From Bradyrhizobium sp. SK17 (GTDB lineage: Bacteria; Pseudomonadota; Alphaproteobacteria; Rhizobiales; Xanthobacteraceae): a DNA stretch of 64,000 nucleotides. Each line of letters begins with the position of its first letter. Positions within the stretch are counted from its first letter, which is position 1. Location: NCBI RefSeq assembly GCF_002831585.1, contig NZ_CP025113.1, forward strand, positions 4,975,001 to 5,039,000, written 5' to 3'. Positions 45,737-54,969 of this stretch are shown here, in pieces. Under the pieces are notes generated by a model, which searched no databases, was not told the DNA's origin, and saw only the letters and a program-made list of their open reading frames with translations. The position numbers and the translations under genes were made by a program.

Positions 45737-47262
45737 GACTCTTTGTCCCGGTTCTTGCCTGACCATTTGATGGGCAGCGTGATCGTGAATGTGCTGCCGT
45801 TATGAAGTTCCGATGCTACCGACATGGTGCCTCCCAGTCTGCGCACAAGTGCGCGGACGTGGGCTAGCCCGATGCCCTGACCGGGCTTGTCCTGGGTTCC
45901 GGCGCGGCGGAACAGATCGAAAATGCGCTGGTGGTCCTTTGGATCGATGCCACGGCCATTGTCGGTGATCTCGAAGATCGCGAAGCCGAGCTTGGTGCGG
46001 CCCTCGACCGAGATCTCGCCGGGCACTCCGTCCTTGAGGTATTTGAGCGCGTTGTCGATCAGGTTGGAAAAGATCTGCTCCAGCGCCAGGCGGTCGCTGA
46101 CGACATTCGGCAACGCGCCGATCTGGATGGTCGCGTCGGCCTCGGACGCCTGGTGGGCCACCGTCTTGACGATGCCGTCGATCAGCTCGCGAAGGTCGAT
46201 CCGCTCCGGCTTGAATTCGCGGCGGCCCTCACGCGTGAGATTGAGGATCGCGGTGATCAGGCGGTCCATCTTGGCGATCGACGATTTGATGAAGCCGAGC
46301 GATTCGTTGAAATCGTCGGATAACCGCTTGTCGGAGCCTTCGAGCTCGGGCTCGGCCACGTCGGTCGCGTCTTCGGGCATCGCCGGCGCGAGCGACGCGG
46401 TGCGATTCAGGGTGGCGATGCGCTTGAAGATGTCGCCGCGCAATTCCTCCAGTTCGCTGGTGAAGCCCATGATGTTGACCAGTGGCGAGCGCAGGTCGTG
46501 GCTGACGATGTAGGCGAAGCGCTGGATCTCCTCGTTGGCCTCGCGCAGGTCGGCCGTGCGTTCGTCGACGATGGTTTCGAGATTGGCGTTGTTGTCGCGC
46601 AGGTTGGCCTCGGCCTCGTCGCGCGCCCGGGAGGATTGCCGGAGCAGCACGACCGAGAGCGCGGCGAGCGCCAGCACCAGGCAGGAGCCGGCGATGGTGA
46701 CCGAGGAGGCCAGCACCTGGGTCCTGTCCGCGGTCGCGGTGCGCGTCGCCAGCAGGCGATCCTCTTCGCTGCGCATGTCGCGGCCGATCCGGGCGATCGC
46801 CTCCAGAGCGTCCGACGACGTGCCCTTGCGCAGGATGTCGATGCTGGTCGCGGCGTCGTTGTTCTTGACCCGCTCGATGCTGAGCGCGAATTCGGCCAGC
46901 CGTTGCTCGACGGCGGACTTGAGCTTCGCGGCATTGGCGATCTGGGCCGGATTGTCGACGGTCATCGTCTGGAGATGGCTGAGCGCGGCCGGGAGCCCTG
47001 CCGCTGCCGACTGGTACTCGGACAGGTATTGTGGTGCTGACGTCAGCAGGTAGGCCCGGGTCGCGCTTTCGGCGCGCCGGACGTCAAGCAGCAGGTTGGC
47101 AACCTGGCTCTCGACCTCGACCGTGTGGACCACCCAGGCATTGTCCTCGCGCGCCTTGTTGACCAGCAGGACCGATGCCACGCTGATCGCGACCAGCACG
47201 AAAAATCCCGCCGAGAGCAGCAGGATCTGCAACGTGGAGCGGCGTCGTGAAACCTGGGTCAC
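45733..47262 (-). CDS. CHASE3-domain sensor histidine kinase
   Basis: A 509-residue membrane histidine kinase, first gene of the operon. TM1 is about residues 13-34 (LLLSAGFFVLVAISVASVLL), the CHASE3 periplasmic domain 40-185 (RRAESATRAYLLTSAPQYLS is the signature), and TM2 188-208. A coiled coil leads to HisKA with H255 (FAYIVSHDLRSPLVNIMG). The HATPase has IFSNLIDNALKYL, DNGRGIDP and QGIGLAHVRALV. This group resembles phytochrome-type kinases that signal to Rcp1-like regulators, matching the next gene. It is predicted to sense an extracytoplasmic cue, unknown here. Confidence 0.9.
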   Translation of the reverse strand: MTQVSRRRSTLQILLLSAGFFVLVAISVASVLLVNKAREDNAWVVHTVEVESQVANLLLDVRRAESATRAYLLTSAPQYLSEYQSAAAGLPAALSHLQTMTVDNPAQIANAAKLKSAVEQRLAEFALSIERVKNNDAATSIDILRKGTSSDALEAIARIGRDMRSEEDRLLATRTATADRTQVLASSVTIAGSCLVLALAALSVVLLRQSSRARDEAEANLRDNNANLETIVDERTADLREANEEIQRFAYIVSHDLRSPLVNIMGFTSELEELRGDIFKRIATLNRTASLAPAMPEDATDVAEPELEGSDKRLSDDFNESLGFIKSSIAKMDRLITAILNLTREGRREFKPERIDLRELIDGIVKTVAHQASEADATIQIGALPNVVSDRLALEQIFSNLIDNALKYLKDGVPGEISVEGRTKLGFAIFEITDNGRGIDPKDHQRIFDLFRRAGTQDKPGQGIGLAHVRALVRRLGGTMSVASELHNGSTFTITLPIKWSGKNRDKES

Positions 47263-47362
47263 GACGGTCTCGTTACGGAAGCGGGATTCAACGCGTCCCC
47301 GTGGAAAGCCAATAACCCTACAATACGTTCGAAAAGGGCGCCGGGTTCCACCAGGTTCCGAA

Positions 47363-48721
47363 CTATTTTGCGGTGTCGGAGGGCTGGCCGGCGAGATACT
47401 GCTCCAGCCAATGGATGTGGTAGTCGCCCTCGATGATGTCGGGCTCGCGCACCAGGGCGCGGAACAGCGGCAGCGTGGTCTCGATGCCGTCGACCACCAT
47501 CTCGTCGAGTGCCCGGCGCAGCCGCATCAGGCATTCGCCGCGGGTCTTGCCGTGCACGATCAGCTTGCCGACCAGCGAGTCGTAATAGGGCGGGATCACA
47601 TAGCCCTGATAGACGGCGGAATCGATCCGCACGCCGAGACCGCCCGGCGGATGGAATTGGGTGATCCGTCCGGGCGAGGGGCGGAAGGTCTGCGGGTTCT
47701 CCGCATTGATGCGGCACTCGATGGCGTGGCCGATGATTGCGATGTCGCTCTGCTTGGCCGGCAATTCGCCGCCGGCGGCGATCCGGATCTGCTCCAGCAC
47801 CAGATCGATATCGGTGATGCTTTCGGTAACGGGATGCTCGACCTGGATGCGGGTGTTCATCTCGATGAAATAGAACTCGCCTTCCTCGTAGAGGAATTCG
47901 ATGGTGCCGACGCCGAGATATTTCATGTCCCGCATCGCCTTGGCGCAGGTCTCGCCGATCCTGGCGCGGGCGGCGGCCGCGAGCACGGGCGAGGGGCCTT
48001 CTTCCCAGACCTTCTGGTGCCGCCGCTGCAGCGAGCAGTCGCGCTCGCCGAGATGGATGGCGCCGCCGCGGCCGTCGCCGAGAATCTGGATCTCGATGTG
48101 GCGCGGCTTCTGGAGGTACTTTTCCAGATAGACCGAAGCATCGCCGAATGCCGACCGCGCCTCGTTGGCCGCGGTCGAGAGCGCGAGCGCGAGATCGGCC
48201 TCGGTGTGCGCGACCTTCATGCCGCGGCCACCGCCGCCGGCCGCCGCCTTCACCAGCACCGGGAAGCCGATCTCCTTGCCGATGGCGAGCGCGTCCGCCT
48301 CCGAGGTCACCGCGCCGTCGGAGCCGGGGACCACGGGAATGCCGAGGCGCTTGGCGGTCTTCTTGGCCTCGATCTTGTCGCCCATCAGGCGGATATGCTC
48401 GGCCTTCGGTCCGATGAAACCCAGATTGTGGTCGGCGAGGATCTCGGCGAAGCGCGCATTCTCGGACAGGAAGCCGTAGCCGGGATGCACGGCGTCGGCG
48501 CCGGTGATCTCGCAGGCCGCCAGCAGGGCCGGCACGTTGAGATAGGAATCCTTCGACGGCGGCGGGCCGATGCAGACGCTCTCGTCGGCGAGCCGCACAT
48601 GCATGGCGTCGGCGTCGGCGGTGGAATGCACCGCGACCGTCGAGATGCCGAGCTCCTTGCAGGCGCGCAGCACCCGCAGCGCGATCTCGCCGCGATTGGC
48701 TATGAGGATCTTGTCGAACAT
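47363..48721 (-). CDS. accC: acetyl-CoA carboxylase biotin carboxylase subunit
   Basis: A 452-residue biotin carboxylase, which carboxylates biotin on AccB with ATP and bicarbonate in the first step of fatty acid synthesis. The N-terminus is [20 protein letters not shown]. Next are [24 protein letters not shown], the glycine-rich ATP loop [16 protein letters not shown], the HIEIQILGD block, [20 protein letters not shown], the catalytic [14 protein letters not shown] and the [12 protein letters not shown]-terminal domain. It lies 24 bp after accB on the same strand, a standard accBC operon with aroQ upstream. Cytoplasmic. Confidence 0.97.
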   Translation of the reverse strand: MFDKILIANRGEIALRVLRACKELGISTVAVHSTADADAMHVRLADESVCIGPPPSKDSYLNVPALLAACEITGADAVHPGYGFLSENARFAEILADHNLGFIGPKAEHIRLMGDKIEAKKTAKRLGIPVVPGSDGAVTSEADALAIGKEIGFPVLVKAAAGGGGRGMKVAHTEADLALALSTAANEARSAFGDASVYLEKYLQKPRHIEIQILGDGRGGAIHLGERDCSLQRRHQKVWEEGPSPVLAAAARARIGETCAKAMRDMKYLGVGTIEFLYEEGEFYFIEMNTRIQVEHPVTESITDIDLVLEQIRIAAGGELPAKQSDIAIIGHAIECRINAENPQTFRPSPGRITQFHPPGGLGVRIDSAVYQGYVIPPYYDSLVGKLIVHGKTRGECLMRLRRALDEMVVDGIETTLPLFRALVREPDIIEGDYHIHWLEQYLAGQPSDTAK

Positions 48722-48745
48722 CGCAGCGCCTGGTGTTGCCGGAAG

Positions 48746-49240
48746 CTATTCAATGATGACGAGCGGCTCGCCGAATTCGACCGGCTGGCCGTCCTCGACG
48801 AGAATCTGCGTCACGGTGCCAGCGCGCGGCGACGGGATCTGGTTCATCGTCTTCATCGCCTCGATGATCAGAAGCGTCTGCCCGGCCGTGACCTTGGTGC
48901 CGACTTCGACGAACGGCTTGGCGCCCGGCTCGGGTGCCCAATAGGCGGTACCGACCATCGGCGAGGGCACGGCGCCCGGGTGCTTTGCGAGGTCGGTTGC
49001 GGCGGCGGCAGGCACCGCCACTGCGGCCGGCGCGGCGACGGCATGCACGGCCGTCGGCACCGAGGCCGCGATGCTGATGTTGCGGGCGACCCGGACGCGA
49101 AGGCCGGCGCGTTCGATCTCGATCTCGGTAAGGTTGGTCTCAGCAAGCAGAAGGGCGAGCTCGCGGATGAGGACGCTGTCGTCGCTCTTGGAGTCGCTCT
49201 TGGATTTTGCGGCTGGTTTGTCGTCTGGCTGGCGCGCCAT
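48746..49240 (-). CDS. accB: acetyl-CoA carboxylase biotin carboxyl carrier protein
   Basis: A 164-residue BCCP. The N-terminal part ([20 protein letters not shown]) is the AccC-binding helix region. An Ala/Pro-rich linker (about 60-88) follows, and the C-terminal biotinyl domain has [20 protein letters not shown] and the biotin site [11 protein letters not shown] (Lys modified). It is in operon order aroQ-accB-accC, with a 24-bp gap to accC and 52 bp after aroQ. The first 15 residues ([16 protein letters not shown]) are charged and flexible. Confidence 0.96.
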   Translation of the reverse strand: MARQPDDKPAAKSKSDSKSDDSVLIRELALLLAETNLTEIEIERAGLRVRVARNISIAASVPTAVHAVAAPAAVAVPAAAATDLAKHPGAVPSPMVGTAYWAPEPGAKPFVEVGTKVTAGQTLLIIEAMKTMNQIPSPRAGTVTQILVEDGQPVEFGEPLVIIE

Positions 49241-49292
49241 GTTGTTTGATCCGAAATCTCTGTCTGGTGACGGGGAACGTCAGGATTGACGA

Positions 49293-49766
49293 TTAAGTCT
49301 TTGCCTTTGCATCGATCTTGGCACCGATTTTGGTGGCAAGGCCGATCATCGCGAGCCGGTAGCCGTCGATGCCGAAACCGCAAAGTGACGCGAAGGCGGC
49401 TTTAGCAATGAACGAGTGGTCCCGGAAGCTCTCGCGGGCGTGGATGTTGCTGACGTGAACTTCGACGGCGGGGATTTTCACCGCGACCAGTGCGTCATGC
49501 AGTGCGATCGAGGTATGAGAGTAGCCGCCGGCGTTGATGATGATGCCGGCCGCTTTCTTGGCGTGAGCCTCGTGGATGAAATCGATCAGCTCGCCCTCGC
49601 GGTTGGACTGCCGGCAGTCGGCGGTCAGTCCGAACTGGCGCGCAGTGTCCGCGCACAGCTTCTCGACGTCGGCGAGGGTGGCATGGCCGTAGGTCTCCGG
49701 CTCGCGCGTCCCCAGCAGGTTGAGGTTCGGGCCGTTCAGCACATAGATCGTTCCGGCAGCAGCCAT
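49293..49766 (-). CDS. aroQ: type II 3-dehydroquinate dehydratase
   Basis: A 157-residue type II dehydroquinase, third step of the shikimate pathway (3-dehydroquinate to 3-dehydroshikimate). Family motifs are [19 protein letters not shown] (Asn, Arg and Tyr of the active-site lid), [36 protein letters not shown] and [19 protein letters not shown] (catalytic His). The start at 49766 is set by the family N-terminus, since the longer in-frame reading adds non-conserved residues. It heads the aroQ-accB-accC operon. Confidence 0.96.
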   Translation of the reverse strand: MAAAGTIYVLNGPNLNLLGTREPETYGHATLADVEKLCADTARQFGLTADCRQSNREGELIDFIHEAHAKKAAGIIINAGGYSHTSIALHDALVAVKIPAVEVHVSNIHARESFRDHSFIAKAAFASLCGFGIDGYRLAMIGLATKIGAKIDAKAKT

Positions 49767-50085
49767 TCCAGAGTTCCGGCCAAAGGTTCCGATAGGGGTT
49801 CCGACAAGGGGTGGAGTGGGCCGGGTTATAGGTAACAACCGGCCGCAGGGGAAGCCTTTAGGTGAAATCGGAACGTCTTCAACGGCTTCCTCCACCCCAT
49901 CAGGTGGCTGGCGTAACCCGCAGAAATTGCTTGATTAACCAAGTCTCACGGAAGCCGCTTCGGGTTGCGCCCCCGGGCCGCCATCCACCGGCGTTTGCGG
50001 ATGTGGCGAACGCAAGACCCCGCCCTCGGGGGCGGGGTCGAGAGTGGGTGAGGGCACGCATTGGCGCCCTCGCGTAGAGGCCATG
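49767..50085. other. spacer upstream of aroQ with one terminator hairpin
   Basis: The 319-bp spacer holds the hairpin at 50016-50039 and must contain the aroQ operon promoter. No coding frame is convincing. Confidence 0.4.
50016..50039. terminator. GC-rich hairpin after the DUF1236 gene
   Basis: A 10-bp stem GACCCCGCCC/GGGCGGGGTC with loop TCGG lies 47 bp beyond the DUF1236 stop. There is no T-run, so it may be an RNA-stabilising or Rho-dependent site rather than a full terminator. Confidence 0.5.
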
Positions 50086-50829
50086 CTAGCCCTCGATGAT
50101 GTAGACGATCTCGTGGGTTTCCGGCTGCACGATGATGTAGCGGCCGTGGACCAGGATCAACTCGTAGCCACGCCACTGCGGATAGATCGTCACGACCCGC
50201 TCCGGCACCGGGTAGAAGTGCACCTCGGTCGGGACGCGGGTGCCGACCGCCACGTTGAAGTTCACATTGGTGACTTCGGTGACGTGCTCCGACTTGATCG
50301 CGGTCGTGATCTCGGTGCGCTTCTCGGCCGGCGGAGCCGCGGTGGCCGAGGTTGCGGCGTTACCGGTCGTGGTCTGCGTGCGGCTCGTGTCGTTGGTCTG
50401 CGCGCGGTTGGTGTCGGTCGGGTTCTTGGTCTGGGCGTTCTGGTTGGTCGGGGCGCCGCTCTTGTCACGACCCTCGGCTTTCATGCTGCCGTTCTTGTCG
50501 TGACTCTCGGCTTTCATGTCCTTCGCGCTGTCCTTGGCGCCCTTGGTCGCATCGTTCTCCGAGCTCATGCTCTTCGACTTCTGCGTATCGTCCTGCGCAC
50601 CCTTGGTGGCAGGGCCGGACTTCTCGGATTGGGCGCCCTTCATGCCGCCCGTATCGTGCTGCATCGTGCCCGACGACGCGCCACCCGACGGCGCGGAGTG
50701 CTGCATGGCCGCGCCACCGCCGGCCGCCGGCGATTCCTTGCTTGCGCCGCCCGCGCCCTGCGCATTGGCAAGGCCGGTGCCGGCGATCAGGGCCGCCGCG
50801 GCGACCGAAATCAGAAATCGGTTAGACAT
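50086..50829 (-). CDS. DUF1236 exported protein with low-complexity linker
   Basis: A 247-residue exported protein. The signal peptide (FLISVAAAALIAGTGLANAQ) ends near residue 24. Residues about 25-165 are a hydrophilic, repetitive segment rich in Gly, Ser, Lys, Asp, Asn and Thr (for example SMSSENDATKGAKDSAKDMK), probably disordered. The C-terminal 80 residues form the DUF1236 domain: KRTEITTAIKSEHVTEVTNV, VAVGTRVPTEVHFYPVPERV, VTIYPQWRGYELILVHGRYI and a final IVYIIEG. DUF1236 proteins are rhizobial periplasmic proteins of unknown function. A GAGGAGG site supports the start at 50829. Confidence 0.78.
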   Translation of the reverse strand: MSNRFLISVAAAALIAGTGLANAQGAGGASKESPAAGGGAAMQHSAPSGGASSGTMQHDTGGMKGAQSEKSGPATKGAQDDTQKSKSMSSENDATKGAKDSAKDMKAESHDKNGSMKAEGRDKSGAPTNQNAQTKNPTDTNRAQTNDTSRTQTTTGNAATSATAAPPAEKRTEITTAIKSEHVTEVTNVNFNVAVGTRVPTEVHFYPVPERVVTIYPQWRGYELILVHGRYIIVQPETHEIVYIIEG

Positions 50830-51040
50830 CGTAGTCCTCCTCATGTGTCAGCATTGCCCGCGCCGACAACGAGGGATCATGTGCGATGTTCCTGTCGATT
50901 TCCGGTTCCTCGCAGTTTGTTTCGTGAATGCGGGATGAACGCGAAAGTGCTTCAACCACAGGCCCAATCGAACTCCAAGCGCGCGAGATCGAGCTCACCA
51001 TGCGGCCGGCGCGGAGTCGGTGCGGCGATCGCAACAAAAA

Positions 51041-51063
51041 ATCCGGCTGCATGGCAGCCGGAT
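51041..51063 (-). terminator. Rho-independent terminator of the DsbA-like gene
   Basis: A 10-bp stem ATCCGGCTGC/GCAGCCGGAT with loop ATG, followed on the minus strand by TTTTTT, lies 33 bp after the stop of the DsbA-like gene. Confidence 0.9.
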
Positions 51064-51095
51064 TTCGCTGAGTGAAGAGATGTGCCTGGAAGCGA

Positions 51096-51863
51096 TCAGC
51101 AGGTCGCCTTGCCGCAGCGGGCGATGCCGATCTTTTCCTTGAGGTTGTCGACACCGACCGCGCCGATCACGACCTGCTTGCCGATCACGTAGCTCGGCGT
51201 GCCGTTCATGCCCATGGATTCGGCGAGGCGGAAGTTCTCCTCGATGGTCGCCTTCACCTCGGGACTCGCCATGTCCTTCTCGAGCCTCGTCATGTCGAGA
51301 CCAACGTCCTTGGCGACCGCCAGCGCGCGCGCCTTGTCGGCGGCGCCACGGCCGCCCAGCAGCTTCTGGTGAAACTCGAGATACTTCTTGCCGGTCGGAT
51401 CCTGCATGCGTACGGCGACCGCGACCTGCGCGGCCTCGACCGAGCCCTGGCTCAGCACCGGGAATTCCTTCAGCACCACCTTCAGCTTCGGATCCGACTT
51501 CATCAGGTCCATCATGTCGGACATCGCGCGCTTGCAGTAGCCGCAATTGTAATCGAAGAACTCGACGAAGGTGACGTCGCCGTCCTTGTTGCCGAGCACG
51601 ACGCCGCGCGGCGAGTTGAAGATGGTGTCGGCGTTCTTGGCAACGCTCTGCTCATGCTTCTCGGCTTCGGCCGCGGCCTGCCGCTTGCTCAGTTCGTTCA
51701 TCGCCTCCTCGAGCACCTCCGGATGCGCGATCAGGTAACTGCGCACGATGGTCTCGATGTCGCCGCGCTGGGTGTCGGTGAAGCTCTGCGCGGACGCGGT
51801 GAGCGGCGCGGCGCAAACGCCGAGCGCGAGCAGGGCAGGGGCAAGAAAGCGAAGCGCTGGCAT
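51096..51863 (-). CDS. DsbA-family periplasmic thiol oxidoreductase
   Basis: A 255-residue exported thioredoxin-fold protein. The signal peptide (LRFLAPALLALGVCAAPLTA) ends near residue 26. An N-terminal helical extension (about 27-80, VRSYLIAHPEVLEEAMNELS) is typical of ScsC/Com1-like members. The active site is C107-G-Y-C110 in FFDYNCGYCKRAM, and the cis-Pro loop is MNGTPSYVIG. A second Cys pair closes the protein (RCGKATC). It probably forms or shuffles disulfides in periplasmic proteins. It lies just downstream (94 bp) of a BepA-like protease on the same strand, a pairing that makes sense for outer-membrane protein quality control. Confidence 0.88.
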   Translation of the reverse strand: MPALRFLAPALLALGVCAAPLTASAQSFTDTQRGDIETIVRSYLIAHPEVLEEAMNELSKRQAAAEAEKHEQSVAKNADTIFNSPRGVVLGNKDGDVTFVEFFDYNCGYCKRAMSDMMDLMKSDPKLKVVLKEFPVLSQGSVEAAQVAVAVRMQDPTGKKYLEFHQKLLGGRGAADKARALAVAKDVGLDMTRLEKDMASPEVKATIEENFRLAESMGMNGTPSYVIGKQVVIGAVGVDNLKEKIGIARCGKATC

Positions 51864-51949
51864 GGCAAAATCCTTGTTCGAGGTGGCCCAAAATACGGCG
51901 ACGCCGTCGGCCGGTTTCGGTGATCGTTGTATGGAACTACGGTTTATTT

Positions 51950-53356
51950 CTAGTTGTTTTTCTGACCCGGCATGGGCTTGGCGCTCACAATGTCGTCAGC
52001 TTTGACCCAGCCGGGCGTGCCGATCGCGAATCGTGTCTTGGCGCGCGACGCGAGTTCGCGGGCGGTCTTGGTGTCGCCGCGCAGATAGGCCGCCTGCGCC
52101 GAGGCGAGATCGGCCTGGGCATAGTCACCCTTGCGGCCATAGGCCATCGCGAGCTGGGTGTAGCCGAGCGGCGCCTCGGGCTCGCGCGCCACCGCGGCGC
52201 GCAGCATGTTGATCGCCTCGTCGGTGAAGGCCTTGTTGTCGGAGGCGACCATCGCCTGGCCGAGCAGCATCTCGATCAGCGGCGCGTTGCTGGAGAGCTG
52301 CACGGCGCGGCGCAGCGGTGCGATGGCCTCCGCCGGCCGGCCGCCCTCGAGCAGCGCCTGGCCGCGCAGTTCGTAGAAATAGGGATTGTTGGGCTGCACC
52401 TGGATCAAGCCGTCGATCTGCGCGATCGCCGAACGCAGATCGCCGTGCAGATAGGTCGTGATCGCGCGGGCATAGCGCGCCGGCAGGCTGGTGTTGGACA
52501 GTGGATAGCGGCGATAGACCGTGTCCTGCCGCTCCATGAAGCCCGAGATCTTGGCGCGCATCATGTCGTGACGCAGTTGCAGCGCCGGATCGTCCTTCTT
52601 GTCCCAATAGGGGCTGGAGCGCGCCAGGTCTTGCAGCGCGGAGACGCGGTCGACCGGCATCGGGTGCGACTGGAGATACGGATCGGCGCCGCGCGAGGCG
52701 AACAGGCTCTCGTCGGTGAAGCGCTTGAAGGTCTCGTACATCCCCTTGGCGGACTGTCCGGTGGCGGTGAGGAATTTGACGCCGGCGCGGTCGGCGTTCT
52801 CCTCCTGCTGGCGCTGATAGGACAACAGCGTGCGCTGGATCACCGATTGCGGTGCCGAGATCGCGGCTGCGCCTGCGCTGGAGAGGCCGTTGCCGCCGCT
52901 GCGGCCGCCGGCGCCTGCGGCGAGTGCGCCGACGCCGAGCAGCATCGCGATGATCATCTGGGTCTGGGCCTGCGCAAGCTGCTCGCGCATCTTGGCGAGA
53001 TGGCCGCCAGCCAGATGGCCGGTTTCATGCGCCAGCACGCCGATAATCTGGTTCGGCGTCTCCGATTGCAGCAGCGCGCCGTAATTGACGAAGATGCGAC
53101 GGCCGTCGGCGACGAAGGCGTTGAACGAGCCGTCGTTGATGATGACGATCTGGATGTTCTGCTTCTCCAGGCCGGCGGCGCGCAGGATCGGCCTGGTGTA
53201 TTCACGCAGTAACTGCTCGGACTCGGTGTCGCGCAGCACCGGCGGCCCCTTTTGCTGCGCCCGTGCAGGCACGACCGGGCCGATCGCGAGCGCGACCGCG
53301 GTCAACAGCGCGGTCAACTTGAACGTTCGGGCGCGAAGCGCGGGGCGGAACAGCAT
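51950..53356 (-). CDS. M48-family periplasmic metalloprotease with TPRs (BepA-like)
   Basis: A 468-residue exported zinc protease. The signal peptide (LTALLTAVALAIGPVVPARA) ends near residue 32. The M48 motif is VLAHETGHLAGGH (H110-E-x-x-H114), and the third ligand Glu lies in RQQEENADRAGVKF. A Gly/Ala-rich hydrophobic loop (about 130-165) and a C-terminal TPR array (about 300-460) follow. E. coli BepA degrades or helps assemble stalled LptD at the outer membrane. The start at 53356 (MLFRPALRAR) is set by the signal peptide; the frame is open further upstream without protein-like sequence. DsbA-like gene follows. Confidence 0.9.
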   Translation of the reverse strand: MLFRPALRARTFKLTALLTAVALAIGPVVPARAQQKGPPVLRDTESEQLLREYTRPILRAAGLEKQNIQIVIINDGSFNAFVADGRRIFVNYGALLQSETPNQIIGVLAHETGHLAGGHLAKMREQLAQAQTQMIIAMLLGVGALAAGAGGRSGGNGLSSAGAAAISAPQSVIQRTLLSYQRQQEENADRAGVKFLTATGQSAKGMYETFKRFTDESLFASRGADPYLQSHPMPVDRVSALQDLARSSPYWDKKDDPALQLRHDMMRAKISGFMERQDTVYRRYPLSNTSLPARYARAITTYLHGDLRSAIAQIDGLIQVQPNNPYFYELRGQALLEGGRPAEAIAPLRRAVQLSSNAPLIEMLLGQAMVASDNKAFTDEAINMLRAAVAREPEAPLGYTQLAMAYGRKGDYAQADLASAQAAYLRGDTKTARELASRAKTRFAIGTPGWVKADDIVSAKPMPGQKNN

Positions 53357-53598
53357 CGGGCGATCTACCGGCGATGGCCGGCGCCATCGAGGCAAACCCC
53401 GACCGTCGTCCCGGCTGGATTCGGGGCGCTGCGCAGCCTGTTGTTTTTGCAGTTCTTCTTCACGCGTATCGGGTATTCGCTTGGGGTATTCACTGGGCCT
53501 GAAAGCGTTATAAGGAGCCACCGAATGCGGCCAGTCTGGGGCGGCAGAAGGGTAACGGGAACCCGAATTCGGCTGCGGCCGTGCAATAGCAGAAATCC

Positions 53599-54786
53599 AT
53601 GCGTGAAGCGACACCGAGAGACCGTTTGAACAGCCTGTTGACAGCGTCCGGGCGGAGCGATGTTCCACCATTCATGGTGATGGACGTGATGGCCGCCGCG
53701 GCGCGAATCGAGGCGGCGGGCGGCCATGTCATCCACATGGAGGTCGGGCAGCCCGCGGAGGGCGCGCCGCAGCAGGCGATCGCGGCCGCGCAGGCCGCGC
53801 TGACCGGCGGGCGGATCGACTACACCTCCGCACTCGGCATCCCCACGCTGCGCGCGCGCATCGCCCGGCATTACCGGGACACGTATGGTTGCGCGGTCGA
53901 TGCTGACCGGATCATCGTCACGACCGGCTCGTCGGGCGGGTTCATCCTGGCGTTTCTTGCGATGTTCGAGCCGGGCGACCGGGTCGCGGTCACCGTGCCC
54001 GGCTATCCGCCGTACCGGCATATCCTGACCGCGCTCGGCTGCGAGCCGGTGCTGATCGAAACCTCCGGCGACACCCGCCACGCGCTGACCGGGGAGGCGC
54101 TGCTGGCGGCCCACCGCAAGGCGCCGCTCAAGGGCGTGCTGGTCGGCAGCCCCGCCAACCCGACCGGCACCATGATGTCGCGCGAGGCGCTGTCGAACCT
54201 GATGGCCGCCGCCGACAGTGCCGGCATCCGCTTCATCTCCGACGAGATCTACCACGGGCTCGACTACGCGTTCCCCGCGGTGACGGCCGCCGAGCTGTCG
54301 CCGAACGCGCTCGTGATCAACTCGTTCTCGAAATACTTCTGCATGACCGGCTGGCGCGTCGGCTGGATGGTGGTGCCCGACGTGCTGGTGCGGCCGATCG
54401 AGCGGCTGCAACAGAACCTGTCGATCTCGGTGCCGACCTTGTCGCAGATCGCGGCCGAAGCGGCGTTCGAGGGCCGCGAGGAGATGGAGGCGATCAAGCG
54501 CGGTTATCAGGAGAACCGCCGCATCCTGATCGAGGGGCTGCCGAGAGCCGGCCTGACCAAGTTCCTGCCGGCCGACGGCGCGTTCTATCTCTATGCCGAC
54601 GTCTCCGACTTCACCTCCGACAGCTTCGCCTTCGCCAGCGAGATGCTCGAGAAGGCGCATGTCGCGGCGACCCCCGGCGTCGACTTCGATCCGATCCACG
54701 GCCGCGCCTTCATCCGTTTTTCCTATGCACGATCGGCCGCGGAGATGCAGGAAGCAGTTGCGCGGATCGCGCATTGGCTTAAATAG
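53599..54786 (+). CDS. class I/II pyridoxal-phosphate aminotransferase
   Basis: A 395-residue fold-type I aminotransferase. Features are MEVGQPAEGAPQQAIAAAQA, IIVTTGSSGGFILAFLAMFE (PLP phosphate region), SPANPTGTMMS, FISDEIYHGLDYA (Asp, Tyr), the lysine SFSKYFCMTGWRVGW and the C-terminal GRAFIRFSYA (substrate-binding Arg). It is similar in layout to aspartate/aromatic aminotransferases, but the substrate is not decided. The ATG at 53599 starts 242 bp from the divergent protease gene. It is followed 183 bp later by dctA, probably separately transcribed. Confidence 0.87.
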   Translation: MREATPRDRLNSLLTASGRSDVPPFMVMDVMAAAARIEAAGGHVIHMEVGQPAEGAPQQAIAAAQAALTGGRIDYTSALGIPTLRARIARHYRDTYGCAVDADRIIVTTGSSGGFILAFLAMFEPGDRVAVTVPGYPPYRHILTALGCEPVLIETSGDTRHALTGEALLAAHRKAPLKGVLVGSPANPTGTMMSREALSNLMAAADSAGIRFISDEIYHGLDYAFPAVTAAELSPNALVINSFSKYFCMTGWRVGWMVVPDVLVRPIERLQQNLSISVPTLSQIAAEAAFEGREEMEAIKRGYQENRRILIEGLPRAGLTKFLPADGAFYLYADVSDFTSDSFAFASEMLEKAHVAATPGVDFDPIHGRAFIRFSYARSAAEMQEAVARIAHWLK

Positions 54787-54969
54787 CGCCCACTTCAAGA
54801 GCCTTCCGTCTTGCCTGACAGATCGGTCTCGCGGCCCGGCGCCCAACTCGGCGGCGCCGTGCGCGGCAGATCGTCGCGGGCAGGCAGCAAAGCCAACACA
54901 GTTCCGGTTTGACTCGAACGGCCAAGTTGATCTTGGCTATTTTCCGCCATTTCTGAGGGGGAGTGACAC

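Noticed and set aside
53357..53671. N-terminal extension of the M48 protease upstream of MLFRPALRAR
   Set aside because: The open frame continues, but the residues lack hydrophobic or conserved features, whereas a proper signal peptide begins at 53356.
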